Assembly (NCBI GenBank): GCA_900319035.1
Contig: ONMU01000001.1
Span: forward strand, 31,659 to 95,658
Direction of reading: 5' to 3'
From: an uncultured Bacteroidales bacterium
Lineage (GTDB): Bacteria > Bacteroidota > Bacteroidia > Bacteroidales > Paludibacteraceae
DNA: 64,000 nucleotides
The notes under the pieces are model-generated. The model saw nothing but the letters and a program-made list of their open reading frames with translations. It had not been told where the DNA came from and made no database searches. Shown here in pieces: positions 32,723 to 41,148 of the stretch. The position numbers were made by a program, and so were the translations under genes. Positions within the stretch are counted from its first letter, which is position 1; each line of letters begins with the position of its first letter.

Positions 32723-34678
32723 TTGCAGATTAAAAGGTATCTCATAGTATTAGTGCTGTTGGCAGCGACCCTTGTGGCCGCTGCCAAAGCTCCGCGTACC
32801 AAGACCGTCATACGGACTTGGAACATGCCTTCGTTCAGCGCCGTCGCGGACACCATTCCCTTTGGCACGGATACAGTAAGGCTCAATTATTTCGATATCG
32901 ACATACAGACACGGTACTCGACGAGCAGTGTCTTCAACGGCAACGTGCTCGTTTCGCCTATCGAGAGCCGTATCGTACAAGAGCGGTTGACGACGATTGA
33001 TGATCCGCTTGCCTCCTGCTGGCAGGCATATGTGGTGACACCGCAGCAACAACGGTATTTCAATACCACTACACCTTTCTCCACCATCTCCTACAAGCGA
33101 GGATTTACCAACGGGCACGAGGAGAACGATGTCAGTTTTCTGTTCACCGGAAATATCAACAGGCGTCTGAACTTAGGCACGGAGATGGAGTATCTGAATT
33201 CAGCCGGTCACTATGCCAACACAGCAGGTAAGCTGTTTAGAGGAAGCGTTTGGGGCAGTTATGACGGCAATCACTATAGTATGCACGCCGCATTGAGTTG
33301 GAGTCAACTCAGTTCGTTTGACAATGGTGGTGTACAAGACGTAAATGAGTTGAGCGGTAAACTGTCACCGGGCGATATACCGGTACGACTGAACGCTATG
33401 ACACGGTACCGGTACATCAGCGGATACCTGCATAACCAATATGCTATCACTCGCGAACGAGAGTATATCGATTCGATAGAGGTCAAGGTGGACGGCAAAC
33501 GTGTGAAGCGGGATACAGTGAAGATACAACATATACCGCTGATTACCTTCTCGCACATCTTCGAGACCAACAACTCCAACAGGCGCTATATAGAGAAAGA
33601 GACGGACACCACGTTCTATCCCGTGACGTACTACGACTCGATCAGTACGCATGACACGACGGACGTGCTGACGATACGAAATACCGTTGCTGTCACGTTC
33701 TGTGAGGCATACAACACCAAGCTCAAGTTCGGTGCTACGGTCTTTGCCATGAACGAGTGTCAGCGGTTCTTACATGACTCCGAGCCGTACGACAGTGCAG
33801 GGGTCTATGACTACCGATGGAAGAACAACACGTTTGTGGGAGGATCGATCCACAAGCACAGCGGAGCCAATGTGCTCTACACCATCGAGGGACAAGTATG
33901 TCTGCTGGGTTACAAGATAGGTGAGTTCGATGTACATGGCAAATTAGATACGAAATTCAATGTGGGTGGTAACACCTTATATATAGGCGCGCGTGCATAC
34001 GCGAAGAGCATAGCTCCGAGTCCGTATTGGCAACGTTTCCGCTCAAACCATGTATGTTGGGATAATAACTTCGGGTTCACTTACCGCTTCCTTGGAGGAG
34101 CCACTATCGCTTACCCCACTAAATGGATCAAGCCCAGCATCGATTTCAGTTTTGAGAATCAGACTCATCCGATTTACACTTCCGCAGAGGACTGGAAACC
34201 AAGGCAATACGGCGGAAGTGTACAACTTATCACAGGCGATATAGGTCTTGATCTGACCACACCTTGGATTAACTTGGAGAACCGCGTGGTGATCCAACAT
34301 AGTACCAACGACAGCGTGATGCCGGTACCTCTGGTCATCCTGCAAAACCGCCTCTATTACCACGGCGTATGGTTTAGACGTGCGATGGAGGCACAAATAG
34401 GTGTGGATCTGCGTTATTTCACGCGTTACCACTCGCCGGTTCTATGTCCTGCAACGGGTCTTTTTGCTACCCAGCAGGAAGTGAAGACCGGTAATTACCC
34501 GTGGATGAGCGTATATGCCAATTTCTACGTACGCTCTATCCGTCTGCGTTTCTTTGCGCAGTATCAACATCTTAACCATCTCTTCATGAAGAAGAGTAAT
34601 GAGTATCAGGCAATGCCGGGCTACCCCACTAACCACGATGTCTTTAGAGCCGGATTGGCTTGGCACTTTTATAATTAA
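32723..34678 (+). CDS. Putative porin (Porin_10 type), TTG start
   Basis: Outer-membrane beta-barrel of 651 residues, like the putative porins of Bacteroidota. Seen: a signal peptide (QIKRYLIVLVLLAATLVAAA), then alternating aromatic beta strands throughout (for example GNHYSMHAALSWSQL, FRAGLAWHF) and a C-terminal strand ending WHFYN. The only start that keeps the signal peptide is the TTG at 32723, one base after the GH57 stop. It may serve in uptake for the neighbouring glucan pathway, but this is only positional. The stop lies in an AATTAAT repeat array. Confidence 0.8.
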   Translation: MQIKRYLIVLVLLAATLVAAAKAPRTKTVIRTWNMPSFSAVADTIPFGTDTVRLNYFDIDIQTRYSTSSVFNGNVLVSPIESRIVQERLTTIDDPLASCWQAYVVTPQQQRYFNTTTPFSTISYKRGFTNGHEENDVSFLFTGNINRRLNLGTEMEYLNSAGHYANTAGKLFRGSVWGSYDGNHYSMHAALSWSQLSSFDNGGVQDVNELSGKLSPGDIPVRLNAMTRYRYISGYLHNQYAITREREYIDSIEVKVDGKRVKRDTVKIQHIPLITFSHIFETNNSNRRYIEKETDTTFYPVTYYDSISTHDTTDVLTIRNTVAVTFCEAYNTKLKFGATVFAMNECQRFLHDSEPYDSAGVYDYRWKNNTFVGGSIHKHSGANVLYTIEGQVCLLGYKIGEFDVHGKLDTKFNVGGNTLYIGARAYAKSIAPSPYWQRFRSNHVCWDNNFGFTYRFLGGATIAYPTKWIKPSIDFSFENQTHPIYTSAEDWKPRQYGGSVQLITGDIGLDLTTPWINLENRVVIQHSTNDSVMPVPLVILQNRLYYHGVWFRRAMEAQIGVDLRYFTRYHSPVLCPATGLFATQQEVKTGNYPWMSVYANFYVRSIRLRFFAQYQHLNHLFMKKSNEYQAMPGYPTNHDVFRAGLAWHFYN

Positions 34679-34707
34679 TAATTAATAATTAAGAATTAAG
34701 AATTACG
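34673..34707. repeat. Short-word repeat array (AATTAAT / AATTAAG)
   Basis: Five copies of a 7-base word with TAA in each copy. It includes the porin stop codon and lies before clpC. Confidence 0.8.
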
Positions 34708-34725
34708 TATTAGTCTATAGATATA

Positions 34726-36999
34726 ATGATTGTTACACAGAATTTAAATAAGGTTCTCATATATATGCAGGAGGAGGCAGAGCGGTTATGCAGTTCTGCT
34801 ATCGAACCGGAGCATATGCTGCTGGCTATCATCCGTTTGGGTGAAGGCTCGGCGTATGACTTGCTGCTCCGTGCCGATTTCCGAGCAGAAGAGGCGAAAG
34901 CATCTATTGAGAACAGTATCCGAGGAGAAGAACATCCGGAGAAACTGCTTCGTAACGCACAAGTAGACCGGATTTTACGAATTGCGGAGTCTATCAGCCG
35001 CGAATACAAGGCAGAGGTGGTTTGTACCGCTCATGTGCTGTTGGCTATTTTGCGCGAACAGATCAACAAGGCAGCTTCGTATTTAGAAGATGTATGGGGT
35101 ATCAGTTATGAGCAGTTAGTGGAGATATATGGTCAGCCGCACTATACCTTCCAGACGCCGACTAACGGAGCAAACCCAATGGGAGATGTCAATGATGCTC
35201 CTTGGCAACCGCAACAACCGCAACAGAAAGGAAAGAAAAACAGCACTTCCGCACTGGACAAGTACGGAAGGGACTTGACGAAGTTGGCTGAAAACGGCAA
35301 ACTGGATCCTGTAGTGGGACGCGAAGATGAGATTGAACGCGTGCTACAGATCCTGAGCCGACGCAAGAAGAACAACCCTATCCTCATCGGCGAACCCGGT
35401 GTGGGCAAGTCTGCTATAGTGGAAGGCTTAGCGCTGCGGATCATGGCGGATAAGACCGGAGCTCTGCAGGGTAAACGTATCGTGACCCTCGACATTGCCT
35501 CTATGGTAGCCGGTACGACGTACCGCGGTCAGTTCGAAGAGCGCATGAAAAACGTCCTTACCGAACTGCGTGAGCACCCGGAGATCATCCTTTTCATCGA
35601 TGAGATACATACGATCATCGGTGCCGGAAACGCGTCGGGTTCGTTGGATGCAGCTAACATCCTCAAGCCTGCTTTGGCGCGAGGCGAAGTACAGTGCATC
35701 GGCGCTACCACCACGGCTGAGTACGCTAAGTCGATAGAGAAAGATGGGGCACTCGAACGCCGATTCCAGAAAGTGACCGTAAGACCGACCACAGGCGATG
35801 AGACCTTTAAGATCCTCACGAGGCTTAGCGAACACTATGCGCACTATCATCATGTGATCTACACGCGCGAAGTGCTCAAGGCTTGTGTGGGACTGAGCGA
35901 ACGATACCTCACCGACCGTTCTTTCCCGGACAAAGCAATCGATGTCATGGACGAAGTAGGCGCACGCAGTCATGCACAACTGAGCAGTCCCAAAGAGACT
36001 GACCCTGCATATACTATCACCACCGAAGATGTAGCAGGCGTAGTGAGCATGATGTCCGGTGTACCGGTTCAACGGGTAGCGACCGCCGAGAACGAACGAC
36101 TCCGTACGATGGGCGATACCTTGAGAAGACGCATCATCGGACAGGACAAAGCCGTGGAGACCGTCGTCAAAGCTATTCAGCGAAGCCGTCTCGGGCTGAG
36201 AGACCCCAAACGACCGATAGGCACGTTCTTCTTCTTGGGACAAACGGGTGTCGGTAAGACCTATCTGGCACAATGTCTGGCAGAAGAGCTGTTCGGGAGC
36301 AAAGATGCGCTCATACGGTTCGATATGTCCGAATATATGGAGAAACATACGGTGAGTCTGCTCGTGGGTGCTCCTCCGGGATACGTAGCGCACGAAGAAG
36401 GGGGTAAACTGACCGAAGCAGTACGGCGCAAACCCTACTCCATCGTGCTCTTTGATGAGATCGAGAAAGCGCATCCGGATATCTTCAATATCCTGCTGCA
36501 GGTATTGGACGAAGGCCGTCTTACCGATCGTCAGGGACATATCGTCGATTTCCGCAATACGATCATCGTGCTCACCAGCAACGTCGGAACGAGACAGGTC
36601 TTGGAGTTCGGAGGAGGTGTCGGATTCAACTCCGGAGCGATGGATCAGAAAGAGACGAACCGCATGCTGCTCAAAGCGCTGCAGAAACAGTTCCCGCCGG
36701 AGTTCGTCAACCGTATCGATAATGTGGTGACTTTTGAGCCGCTCAATAAAGAGACCATCGGTCAAATCGTCCGCATCGAGATCGGTCTGCTGCAACAACG
36801 CCTGAAGACGCACGGTCATCAGCTCAGCGTCACACCGGAGGCTGTAGGCGAGATCGTGGAGAAGAGTTACGATACCAAAAACGGTGCACGCCCCGTCAAA
36901 CGTGCTGTGCAGACCTATCTCGAAGACCCGCTCACAGAGATATTACTGCGCAAACCAAATCAAAAACGTATAACCATAAAAAAAATAGAACAAGTATGA
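34726..36999 (+). CDS. clpC: ATP-dependent Clp protease ATPase subunit (ClpC type)
   Basis: Hsp100 unfoldase that feeds proteins to ClpP, 757 residues. Seen: two N-terminal Clp repeats (1-140), a Gln/Pro linker (155-175), AAA domain 1 with Walker A GEPGVGKS (222-229) and LFIDEIHT, and AAA domain 2 with GQTGVGKT (505-512) and LFDEIEKAHPD. A clear UVR motif is not seen in the middle region, so the protein is shorter than many ClpC and near ClpA in layout. It overlaps trxA by four bases (ATGA). Confidence 0.9.
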   Translation: MIVTQNLNKVLIYMQEEAERLCSSAIEPEHMLLAIIRLGEGSAYDLLLRADFRAEEAKASIENSIRGEEHPEKLLRNAQVDRILRIAESISREYKAEVVCTAHVLLAILREQINKAASYLEDVWGISYEQLVEIYGQPHYTFQTPTNGANPMGDVNDAPWQPQQPQQKGKKNSTSALDKYGRDLTKLAENGKLDPVVGREDEIERVLQILSRRKKNNPILIGEPGVGKSAIVEGLALRIMADKTGALQGKRIVTLDIASMVAGTTYRGQFEERMKNVLTELREHPEIILFIDEIHTIIGAGNASGSLDAANILKPALARGEVQCIGATTTAEYAKSIEKDGALERRFQKVTVRPTTGDETFKILTRLSEHYAHYHHVIYTREVLKACVGLSERYLTDRSFPDKAIDVMDEVGARSHAQLSSPKETDPAYTITTEDVAGVVSMMSGVPVQRVATAENERLRTMGDTLRRRIIGQDKAVETVVKAIQRSRLGLRDPKRPIGTFFFLGQTGVGKTYLAQCLAEELFGSKDALIRFDMSEYMEKHTVSLLVGAPPGYVAHEEGGKLTEAVRRKPYSIVLFDEIEKAHPDIFNILLQVLDEGRLTDRQGHIVDFRNTIIVLTSNVGTRQVLEFGGGVGFNSGAMDQKETNRMLLKALQKQFPPEFVNRIDNVVTFEPLNKETIGQIVRIEIGLLQQRLKTHGHQLSVTPEAVGEIVEKSYDTKNGARPVKRAVQTYLEDPLTEILLRKPNQKRITIKKIEQV

Positions 37000-37310
37000 C
37001 AGTAGAAATTACAGACGCTAACATCAAGGATGTGATTGCGTCAGGCAAACCGGTAGTAGTCGATTTTTGGGCAGCATGGTGCGGTCCATGCAAAATGATG
37101 CTGCCTATTTTAGAGGAACTGAGCAACGAGTATGAAGGTAAAGTGGTAGTAGGTAAACTGAATGTAGATGATAACCCTGATACTTGCGAAGAGTACGGTA
37201 TCATGAATATCCCGACGATGCTCTTCTTCCAGAATGGTGAATTGGTAAATCGCCACGTTGGAGCATGCAGAAAACAGGATTTAGCACAACTTTTTGACAG
37301 TTTATTGTAA
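36996..37310 (+). CDS. trxA: Thioredoxin
   Basis: Cytoplasmic disulphide reductase of 104 residues. Seen: the active site FWAAWCGPCK (24-33) and the cis-proline loop NIPTMLFF. The start overlaps clpC (ATGA), implying joint translation of a protein-quality-control unit. A hairpin at 37309-37336 ends the transcript immediately after the stop. Confidence 0.93.
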   Translation: MTVEITDANIKDVIASGKPVVVDFWAAWCGPCKMMLPILEELSNEYEGKVVVGKLNVDDNPDTCEEYGIMNIPTMLFFQNGELVNRHVGACRKQDLAQLFDSLL

Positions 37311-37336
37311 AAAAACGCAGAAAAATGCGTTTTTAT
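37309..37336 (+). terminator. Terminator after trxA
   Basis: 9-bp stem AAAAACGCA/TGCGTTTTT with a 6-base A-rich loop. Its last T abuts the -33 box of the next promoter. Confidence 0.8.
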
Positions 37337-37367
37337 TTGCACATGTCAAAAAAAAGCAGTACCTTTG
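37336..37367 (+). promoter_or_regulatory. Promoter of tRNA-Arg / rpoD (shared-spacer class)
   Basis: TTTG (37336-37339), spacer containing ATGTCAAAAAAAAGCAG, TACCTTTG (37360-37367). The spacer is shared with the panD, typA and LRR gene promoters. Confidence 0.85.
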
Positions 37368-37430
37368 CACCCTAATTTGCCTATTTGGGCACGTTTTTTG
37401 TGTGCTAATAGGCACAGGGAGGGAGTTTAA

Positions 37431-37478
37431 GCCCCTTCCGGCGGAGGCCGGTTTCCCCGTTTAACGGGGACACCTCCG
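37431..37478. repeat. Dispersed repeat similar to 7364-7411
   Basis: GC-rich segment between the promoter and tRNA-Arg, with a small hairpin CCCCGTTTAACGGGG. It resembles the parC tail segment in order and spacing of its parts. Confidence 0.55.
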
Positions 37479-37552
37479 GGTCCGGTAGCTCAGCTGGATA
37501 GAGCAACAGCCTTCTAAGCTGTGGGTCTCGGGTTCGAATCCCGACCGGATCA
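37479..37552 (+). tRNA. tRNA-Arg (anticodon UCU)
   Basis: 74 bases with a full cloverleaf: acceptor GGTCCGG/CCGGATC plus A73, D-arm GCTC/GAGC, anticodon arm ACAGC/GCTGT around CTTCTAA (anticodon TCT), T-arm TCGGG/CCCGA with TTCGAAT. CCA is not encoded. It reads AGA/AGG codons. It is probably transcribed together with rpoD, 42 bases downstream. Confidence 0.97.
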
Positions 37553-37594
37553 CTTCGCCGAAAGGCGAAAATAGATAAATAGCTAAGTTTATAC

Positions 37595-38455
37595 ATGCGT
37601 CAATTAAAGATTACAAAATCAATCACCAACCGTGAGTCAGCAAGTCTGGACAAGTATCTGCAAGAGATAGGTCGTGAGGAGCTGATAACTGTTGACCGTG
37701 AGGTAGAATTGGCAGGTCGTATCCGTAATGGAGACCGCGCAGCACTGGAGGAACTTGTCCGGAGTAACCTACGCTTTGTAGTGTCTGTAGCCAAGCAATA
37801 CCAGAACCAAGGATTGAGTCTGCCCGATTTGATTAACGAGGGCAACCTTGGACTGATTAAGGCTGCAGAGAAATTCGACGAGACCCGTGGATTCAAGTTC
37901 ATCTCCTATGCCGTATGGTGGATTCGTCAATCTATTCTCCAAGCACTCGCCGAGCAAAGCCGTATCGTGCGTCTGCCGCTCAACCAGGTCGGTTCGCTTA
38001 ACAAGATCAACAAGGCTTATCAGCGTTTCGAGCAAGAACACGAGCGCAAGCCGAGTGCTGAAGAGTTAGCGGAAGAGCTGGACATGCCGGTAGATAAGAT
38101 CGCGGACACGCTTAAGATGTCGGGTCGTCACGTGAGTGTCGATGCGCCGTTCGTAGAAGGCGAGGACAACAGCCTGATCGATGTGATGGTCAACGAAGAT
38201 TCTCCGAATGCGGACCGTGGTCTGATTAACGAATCGCTCTCTACCGAGATCAGCCGTGCTTTGGCTACGCTTACTCCGCGTGAAGCGGACATCCTGCGTA
38301 AGTTCTTCGGCATCGGCACTCCCGAGAAAACGCTCGAAGAGATCGGCGATGAACTGCACCTCACCCGTGAGCGTGTACGTCAGATCAAAGAGAAAGCAAT
38401 TCGCAAACTCAATCAAGGCCAACGCAGCCACATTCTCATGACTTACTTAGGTTGA
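37595..38455 (+). CDS. rpoD: Primary RNA polymerase sigma factor
   Basis: Housekeeping sigma-70 factor of the short Bacteroidetes type (286 residues, lacking region 1.1 and the large non-conserved insert). Seen: region 1.2 ([17 protein letters not shown]), region 2 with [20 protein letters not shown] and [20 protein letters not shown], region 3, and region 4 with [23 protein letters not shown]. It would read the TTG-N20-TAnnTTTG promoters found across this window. It is preceded by tRNA-Arg under one promoter and followed by a strong terminator. Confidence 0.95.
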   Translation: MRQLKITKSITNRESASLDKYLQEIGREELITVDREVELAGRIRNGDRAALEELVRSNLRFVVSVAKQYQNQGLSLPDLINEGNLGLIKAAEKFDETRGFKFISYAVWWIRQSILQALAEQSRIVRLPLNQVGSLNKINKAYQRFEQEHERKPSAEELAEELDMPVDKIADTLKMSGRHVSVDAPFVEGEDNSLIDVMVNEDSPNADRGLINESLSTEISRALATLTPREADILRKFFGIGTPEKTLEEIGDELHLTRERVRQIKEKAIRKLNQGQRSHILMTYLG

Positions 38456-38465
38456 TGAAAATGGT

Positions 38466-38492
38466 AACGCCTCCTTTCCGGAGGCGTTTTTG
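38466..38492 (+). terminator. Terminator after rpoD
   Basis: 9-bp stem AACGCCTCC/GGAGGCGTT with a 5-base loop, followed by a T run. Confidence 0.9.
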
Positions 38493-38504
38493 CTTCTTAT
38501 AAAG

Positions 38505-38562
38505 GGTTAGAGGATTAGTGGGTTAGTGGGTTAGTGGGTTAGAGGTTAGAGGTTAGGGGTTA
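38505..38562. repeat. Short-word repeat array (GTTAGTGG / GTTAGAG)
   Basis: Seven copies of a 7-8 base word between rpoD and the RHH gene. On the minus strand each copy offers CTAA, and the RHH stop codon is in the array. Confidence 0.85.
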
Positions 38563-38736
38563 ATCGAATAAAGTGGGTTCATCGGATTCGATTTTTCGGA
38601 GTATTGCCCGCATCAAGGACTCACGCACCAGACGACTGCGGTTCGTGACGTTATACCGTTCGCAGAAACGCTCCAATGCCCGTTGTTCCTTCTCATTGAG
38701 CAAGATCGTGATTCTATTGTTGCGGGGAGCTTTCAT
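38560..38736 (-). CDS. Small ribbon-helix-helix-like protein
   Basis: A 58-residue protein with the pattern of an RHH (CopG/Arc-like) DNA-binding fold: a short strand NNRITILLNEKEQRAL (6-21), then two helices with TNRSRLVRESLMRAIL. It probably binds DNA as a dimer and may repress its own operon, which is an inference. No toxin gene is adjacent. The start lies two bases after the stop of the upstream outer-membrane-like protein gene, so they share a transcript. Confidence 0.78.
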   Translation of the reverse strand: MKAPRNNRITILLNEKEQRALERFCERYNVTNRSRLVRESLMRAILRKIESDEPTLFD

Positions 38737-38738
38737 CG

Positions 38739-39479
38739 TTAGAAATAGAGGGTGAACTTAGCACCAAAAGAAATAAAGTTACGACCCGTCTTGTGGGTAT
38801 AATCATGTCCTTCCACCGTTTCTACGACTTCCACTTTCGCCTGCTGAAAACGAGCGAAGAATACGGCTCCGATTGCAGTCTTGGGATTCAGTTGGTAGCG
38901 ATACCCCAAATCGAGTCCGGCATAGAGACCACCGGTGATATTAGACTTAGGCACACCGATACCATAACCGATAGAAGCGCCGAAGACCGGTGCATGCTTC
39001 TGCTCCAAGATCGGCATACGCAATGCAGCCTGAATAGGCACGAAATGGTATTTATTAGCGCCCATATACATCCCATGATAACCTATTCCACCGCCAATGA
39101 AAATATGACGTTCGCCGATATGATGCGAACCTACCATAAAATCAACACTGGCAAAGGCACCCGATTTTTCGTGAGGAAGATAAACGGTACCGGCTCCCAC
39201 TTCGAGTAGGACGGAGGCTTTCTTGGTAGTCGTTTTCTCCTGCTCTTCGGGCTGTGCCTCCTGCGCAGCTTCTTGCGCATCGTCCGTCAGGATATTTTCG
39301 ACATCGGCACGCGGATACTGAAAACGCGCACCTCCTTCATCGCGAACAATGACCACTTCTTCGTTCTGAAAGACGATGGTTCCTCGCACGCGTGCGCCTG
39401 TACGCAATACTATAGTTTCCGCGTATACGCACGTACACGCAATGAGCAATAAAGCTATGAGGACTATACGATTTTTCAT
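38739..39479 (-). CDS. Outer-membrane beta-barrel-like protein
   Basis: Exported protein of 246 residues, function unknown. Seen: a signal peptide (KNRIVLIALLLIACTCVYAE), an N-terminal module (ETIVLRTGARVRGTIVFQNE) like small SH3/Sm-type sensor folds, a Gln/Glu-rich linker, and a C-terminal half of amphipathic strands ending FGAKFTLYF, a typical barrel signature. I start at 39479; a longer frame would run through the promoter. A lipoprotein signal is possible but weaker than a normal signal. Confidence 0.75.
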   Translation of the reverse strand: MKNRIVLIALLLIACTCVYAETIVLRTGARVRGTIVFQNEEVVIVRDEGGARFQYPRADVENILTDDAQEAAQEAQPEEQEKTTTKKASVLLEVGAGTVYLPHEKSGAFASVDFMVGSHHIGERHIFIGGGIGYHGMYMGANKYHFVPIQAALRMPILEQKHAPVFGASIGYGIGVPKSNITGGLYAGLDLGYRYQLNPKTAIGAVFFARFQQAKVEVVETVEGHDYTHKTGRNFISFGAKFTLYF

Positions 39480-39498
39480 GACGCTATGAATTTGGGTG

Positions 39499-39530
39499 CA
39501 AAGGTACGAAAAAAAATTGATATATGCAAA
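39499..39530 (-). promoter_or_regulatory. Promoter of the outer-membrane-like / RHH operon
   Basis: TTTG (complement of 39527-39530), 20-base spacer, TACCTTTG (complement of 39499-39506), immediately after the RNase R stop. Confidence 0.8.
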
Positions 39531-39531
39531 T

Positions 39532-40989
39532 TTATGCGAACTCAAAATCAATTTGTGCGCGATTTACATCTGCGCGCACCACTTTTACGGTAACCGGATC
39601 GCCCAAGGTATAAGACTTCGGGCTTTCGGGAGAAGTATGGTTTTTGTTTTCGCAGACGAGTCGGAAATTCTTCTCATCGTACTGCCAATACTCACCCTGT
39701 TCGCCGATGTTGGAGACATGAATCAGTCCTTCGCAGCGCGACTCGTCCAGCTGCACAAACAATCCAAAATCGGTTACGCCGGAGATATGTCCGGACAAGA
39801 CCTCACCTATATGGTCAGACATCCACATGGCTTGAAAGAGTTTGATGGAGTCCCGTTCGGCTTGTGCTGCTTCCTGCTCGCAAGCGGAGCAATGTTCGCA
39901 TTTCTCTTCCAGTTCTTCTCGGGTCAAGGTCTCTTTCTTGCCTGTCAGGATATATTTCTCCACGAGCCGATGCACCATCAGGTCGGGGTAACGACGGATC
40001 GGCGAGGTGAAATGGGTATAGTGGGTAAAGGCGAGACCGTAGTGACCGATGTTATAGGTCGAATAGACGGCTTTGGCTTGCGCACGGATGGTAAGCAGGT
40101 CTATAGCACGCTGCAGGTTCGGGAAGCGTTTTCGGAAGGAAGACACCGCCTCTAATTTCTCTCCATCAGGCAGGTCATGTACGCGATAGACAAACGGTCT
40201 GCCGGATCCCACCGCTTTAGCGACCGTGCGGTTAGCTAAGAGCATGAACTCCTCAATGAGATGATGAGCCTCGTTGGGGTGCTCGAAGTAGATCTCCGTC
40301 GGATGCCCCTGTTCGTCCAGACGAAAACGCATCTCGTCCTGCTCAATAGTGAGTGCGCCGTTGGCGATACGCTCGGCACGAAGCTTGGATGCGAGGGAGT
40401 TAAGAGTACAGACCGCTTCCAGGTGTGACCCAGAGCACAGACCGGCTTCGCCTGACAGACCGGATTTGACTCCAGAGGATAGATTTGCATTCTCGATGAT
40501 CTGCTGCGCTTCGTCATAGTTGAGACGGGCATTGGAGCGAATGACGGTACGACATATCTTATATTTAAGTACGCGCGCGTCCGCGTCCATGGTAAAGATG
40601 ACAGACATACAGAGTTTGTCTTCGTTCGGGCGAAGCGAACATTTGTCGTTACACAGTTCCTCGGGCAACATCGGCAGCACGCGATCGACGAGATAGACGG
40701 ACGTACCGCGTTTATAGGCGTCCTCATCCGTTTTGGTACCCGGGCGGACATAGAAAGAGACATCGGCAATGTGGACACCGATTTGATAGACAGCAGGGCT
40801 GTCTGTTTGAAGGTTTGAGACTTCGTCTTTGTTTGAGGCTTCGCCAGTTTGAAGGTTTGAGGCTTCGCCTTGGTTTATTATCTCAAACGAAAGGGCATCA
40901 TCAAAGTCCTTGGCATCTGCCGGATCGATGGTAAAAGTGAAGACATCTCGCATGTCCCGACGACGTAGTATTTCCGATTGTTCTATCAT
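39532..40989 (-). CDS. Minimal RNase R/RNase II-type exoribonuclease lacking N-terminal domains
   Basis: Processive 3'-5' exoribonuclease reduced to the catalytic RNB domain and a C-terminal S1 domain, 485 residues against about 700 in usual RNase R. Seen: the catalytic Asp cluster in TIDPADAKDFDDA (Asp22, 28, 30, 31), YVRPGT, HFTSPIRRYPDLMVHRLV, and an S1 fold (VLSGHISGVTDFGLFVQL). The helix-turn-helix and two cold-shock domains are absent, and a good promoter sits only 41 bases upstream, so this is not a truncated reading. Two in-frame repeats (residues 37-64 and about 170-186) interrupt the RNB domain. Confidence 0.85.
   Translation of the reverse strand: MIEQSEILRRRDMRDVFTFTIDPADAKDFDDALSFEIINQGEASNLQTGEASNKDEVSNLQTDSPAVYQIGVHIADVSFYVRPGTKTDEDAYKRGTSVYLVDRVLPMLPEELCNDKCSLRPNEDKLCMSVIFTMDADARVLKYKICRTVIRSNARLNYDEAQQIIENANLSSGVKSGLSGEAGLCSGSHLEAVCTLNSLASKLRAERIANGALTIEQDEMRFRLDEQGHPTEIYFEHPNEAHHLIEEFMLLANRTVAKAVGSGRPFVYRVHDLPDGEKLEAVSSFRKRFPNLQRAIDLLTIRAQAKAVYSTYNIGHYGLAFTHYTHFTSPIRRYPDLMVHRLVEKYILTGKKETLTREELEEKCEHCSACEQEAAQAERDSIKLFQAMWMSDHIGEVLSGHISGVTDFGLFVQLDESRCEGLIHVSNIGEQGEYWQYDEKNFRLVCENKNHTSPESPKSYTLGDPVTVKVVRADVNRAQIDFEFA
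40440..40460. repeat. 21-bp dispersed element, copy 2
   Basis: Identical to 25856-25876 and read in the same frame (LSGEAG), within an apparent insertion in the RNB domain. Confidence 0.75.
40804..40873. repeat. In-frame short-word repeat (TTTGAAGG / TTTGAGGCTTCGCC)
   Basis: Alternating TTTGAAGG and TTTGAGGCTTCG words. They encode a polar stretch with three near copies of EASNLQT between the catalytic Asp cluster and the next conserved strand. Confidence 0.8.
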
Positions 40990-41029
40990 TTTCTGCTAAT
41001 TTTAGTAAACAAAATCATAAAATCCGGTG

Positions 41030-41077
41030 CAAAATTACAAAAATTCTTGCATATGTGCAAAAAAAGTTGTAACTTTG
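41030..41077. promoter_or_regulatory. Overlapping divergent promoters (RNase R / glgP)
   Basis: Minus: TTTG (complement of 41058-41061), 20 bases, TAATTTTG (complement of 41030-41037). Plus: TTG (41047-41049), 20 bases, TAACTTTG (41070-41077). The -33 boxes form TTGCATATGTGCAA. Confidence 0.8.
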
Positions 41078-41148
41078 CACGCTTTTTTTCTGAAAATCAA
41101 GAAAAGAAAATAAATTAGGAAATAATAAAAATAAAATAATATAGTGTT

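Noticed and set aside
35428-36819. 463-codon open frame opposite clpC
   Set aside because: Antisense shadow of the AAA domains, no family features.
37405-37596. 63-codon frame opposite tRNA-Arg (contains VGIRTRDPQLRRLLLYPAEL)
   Set aside because: A well-known false protein produced by translating the antisense of a tRNA gene.
39532-40989. RNase R as a frameshifted, truncated gene
   Set aside because: A consensus promoter lies 41 bases before the start and divergent glgP occupies the space beyond, so there is no room for the missing domains.
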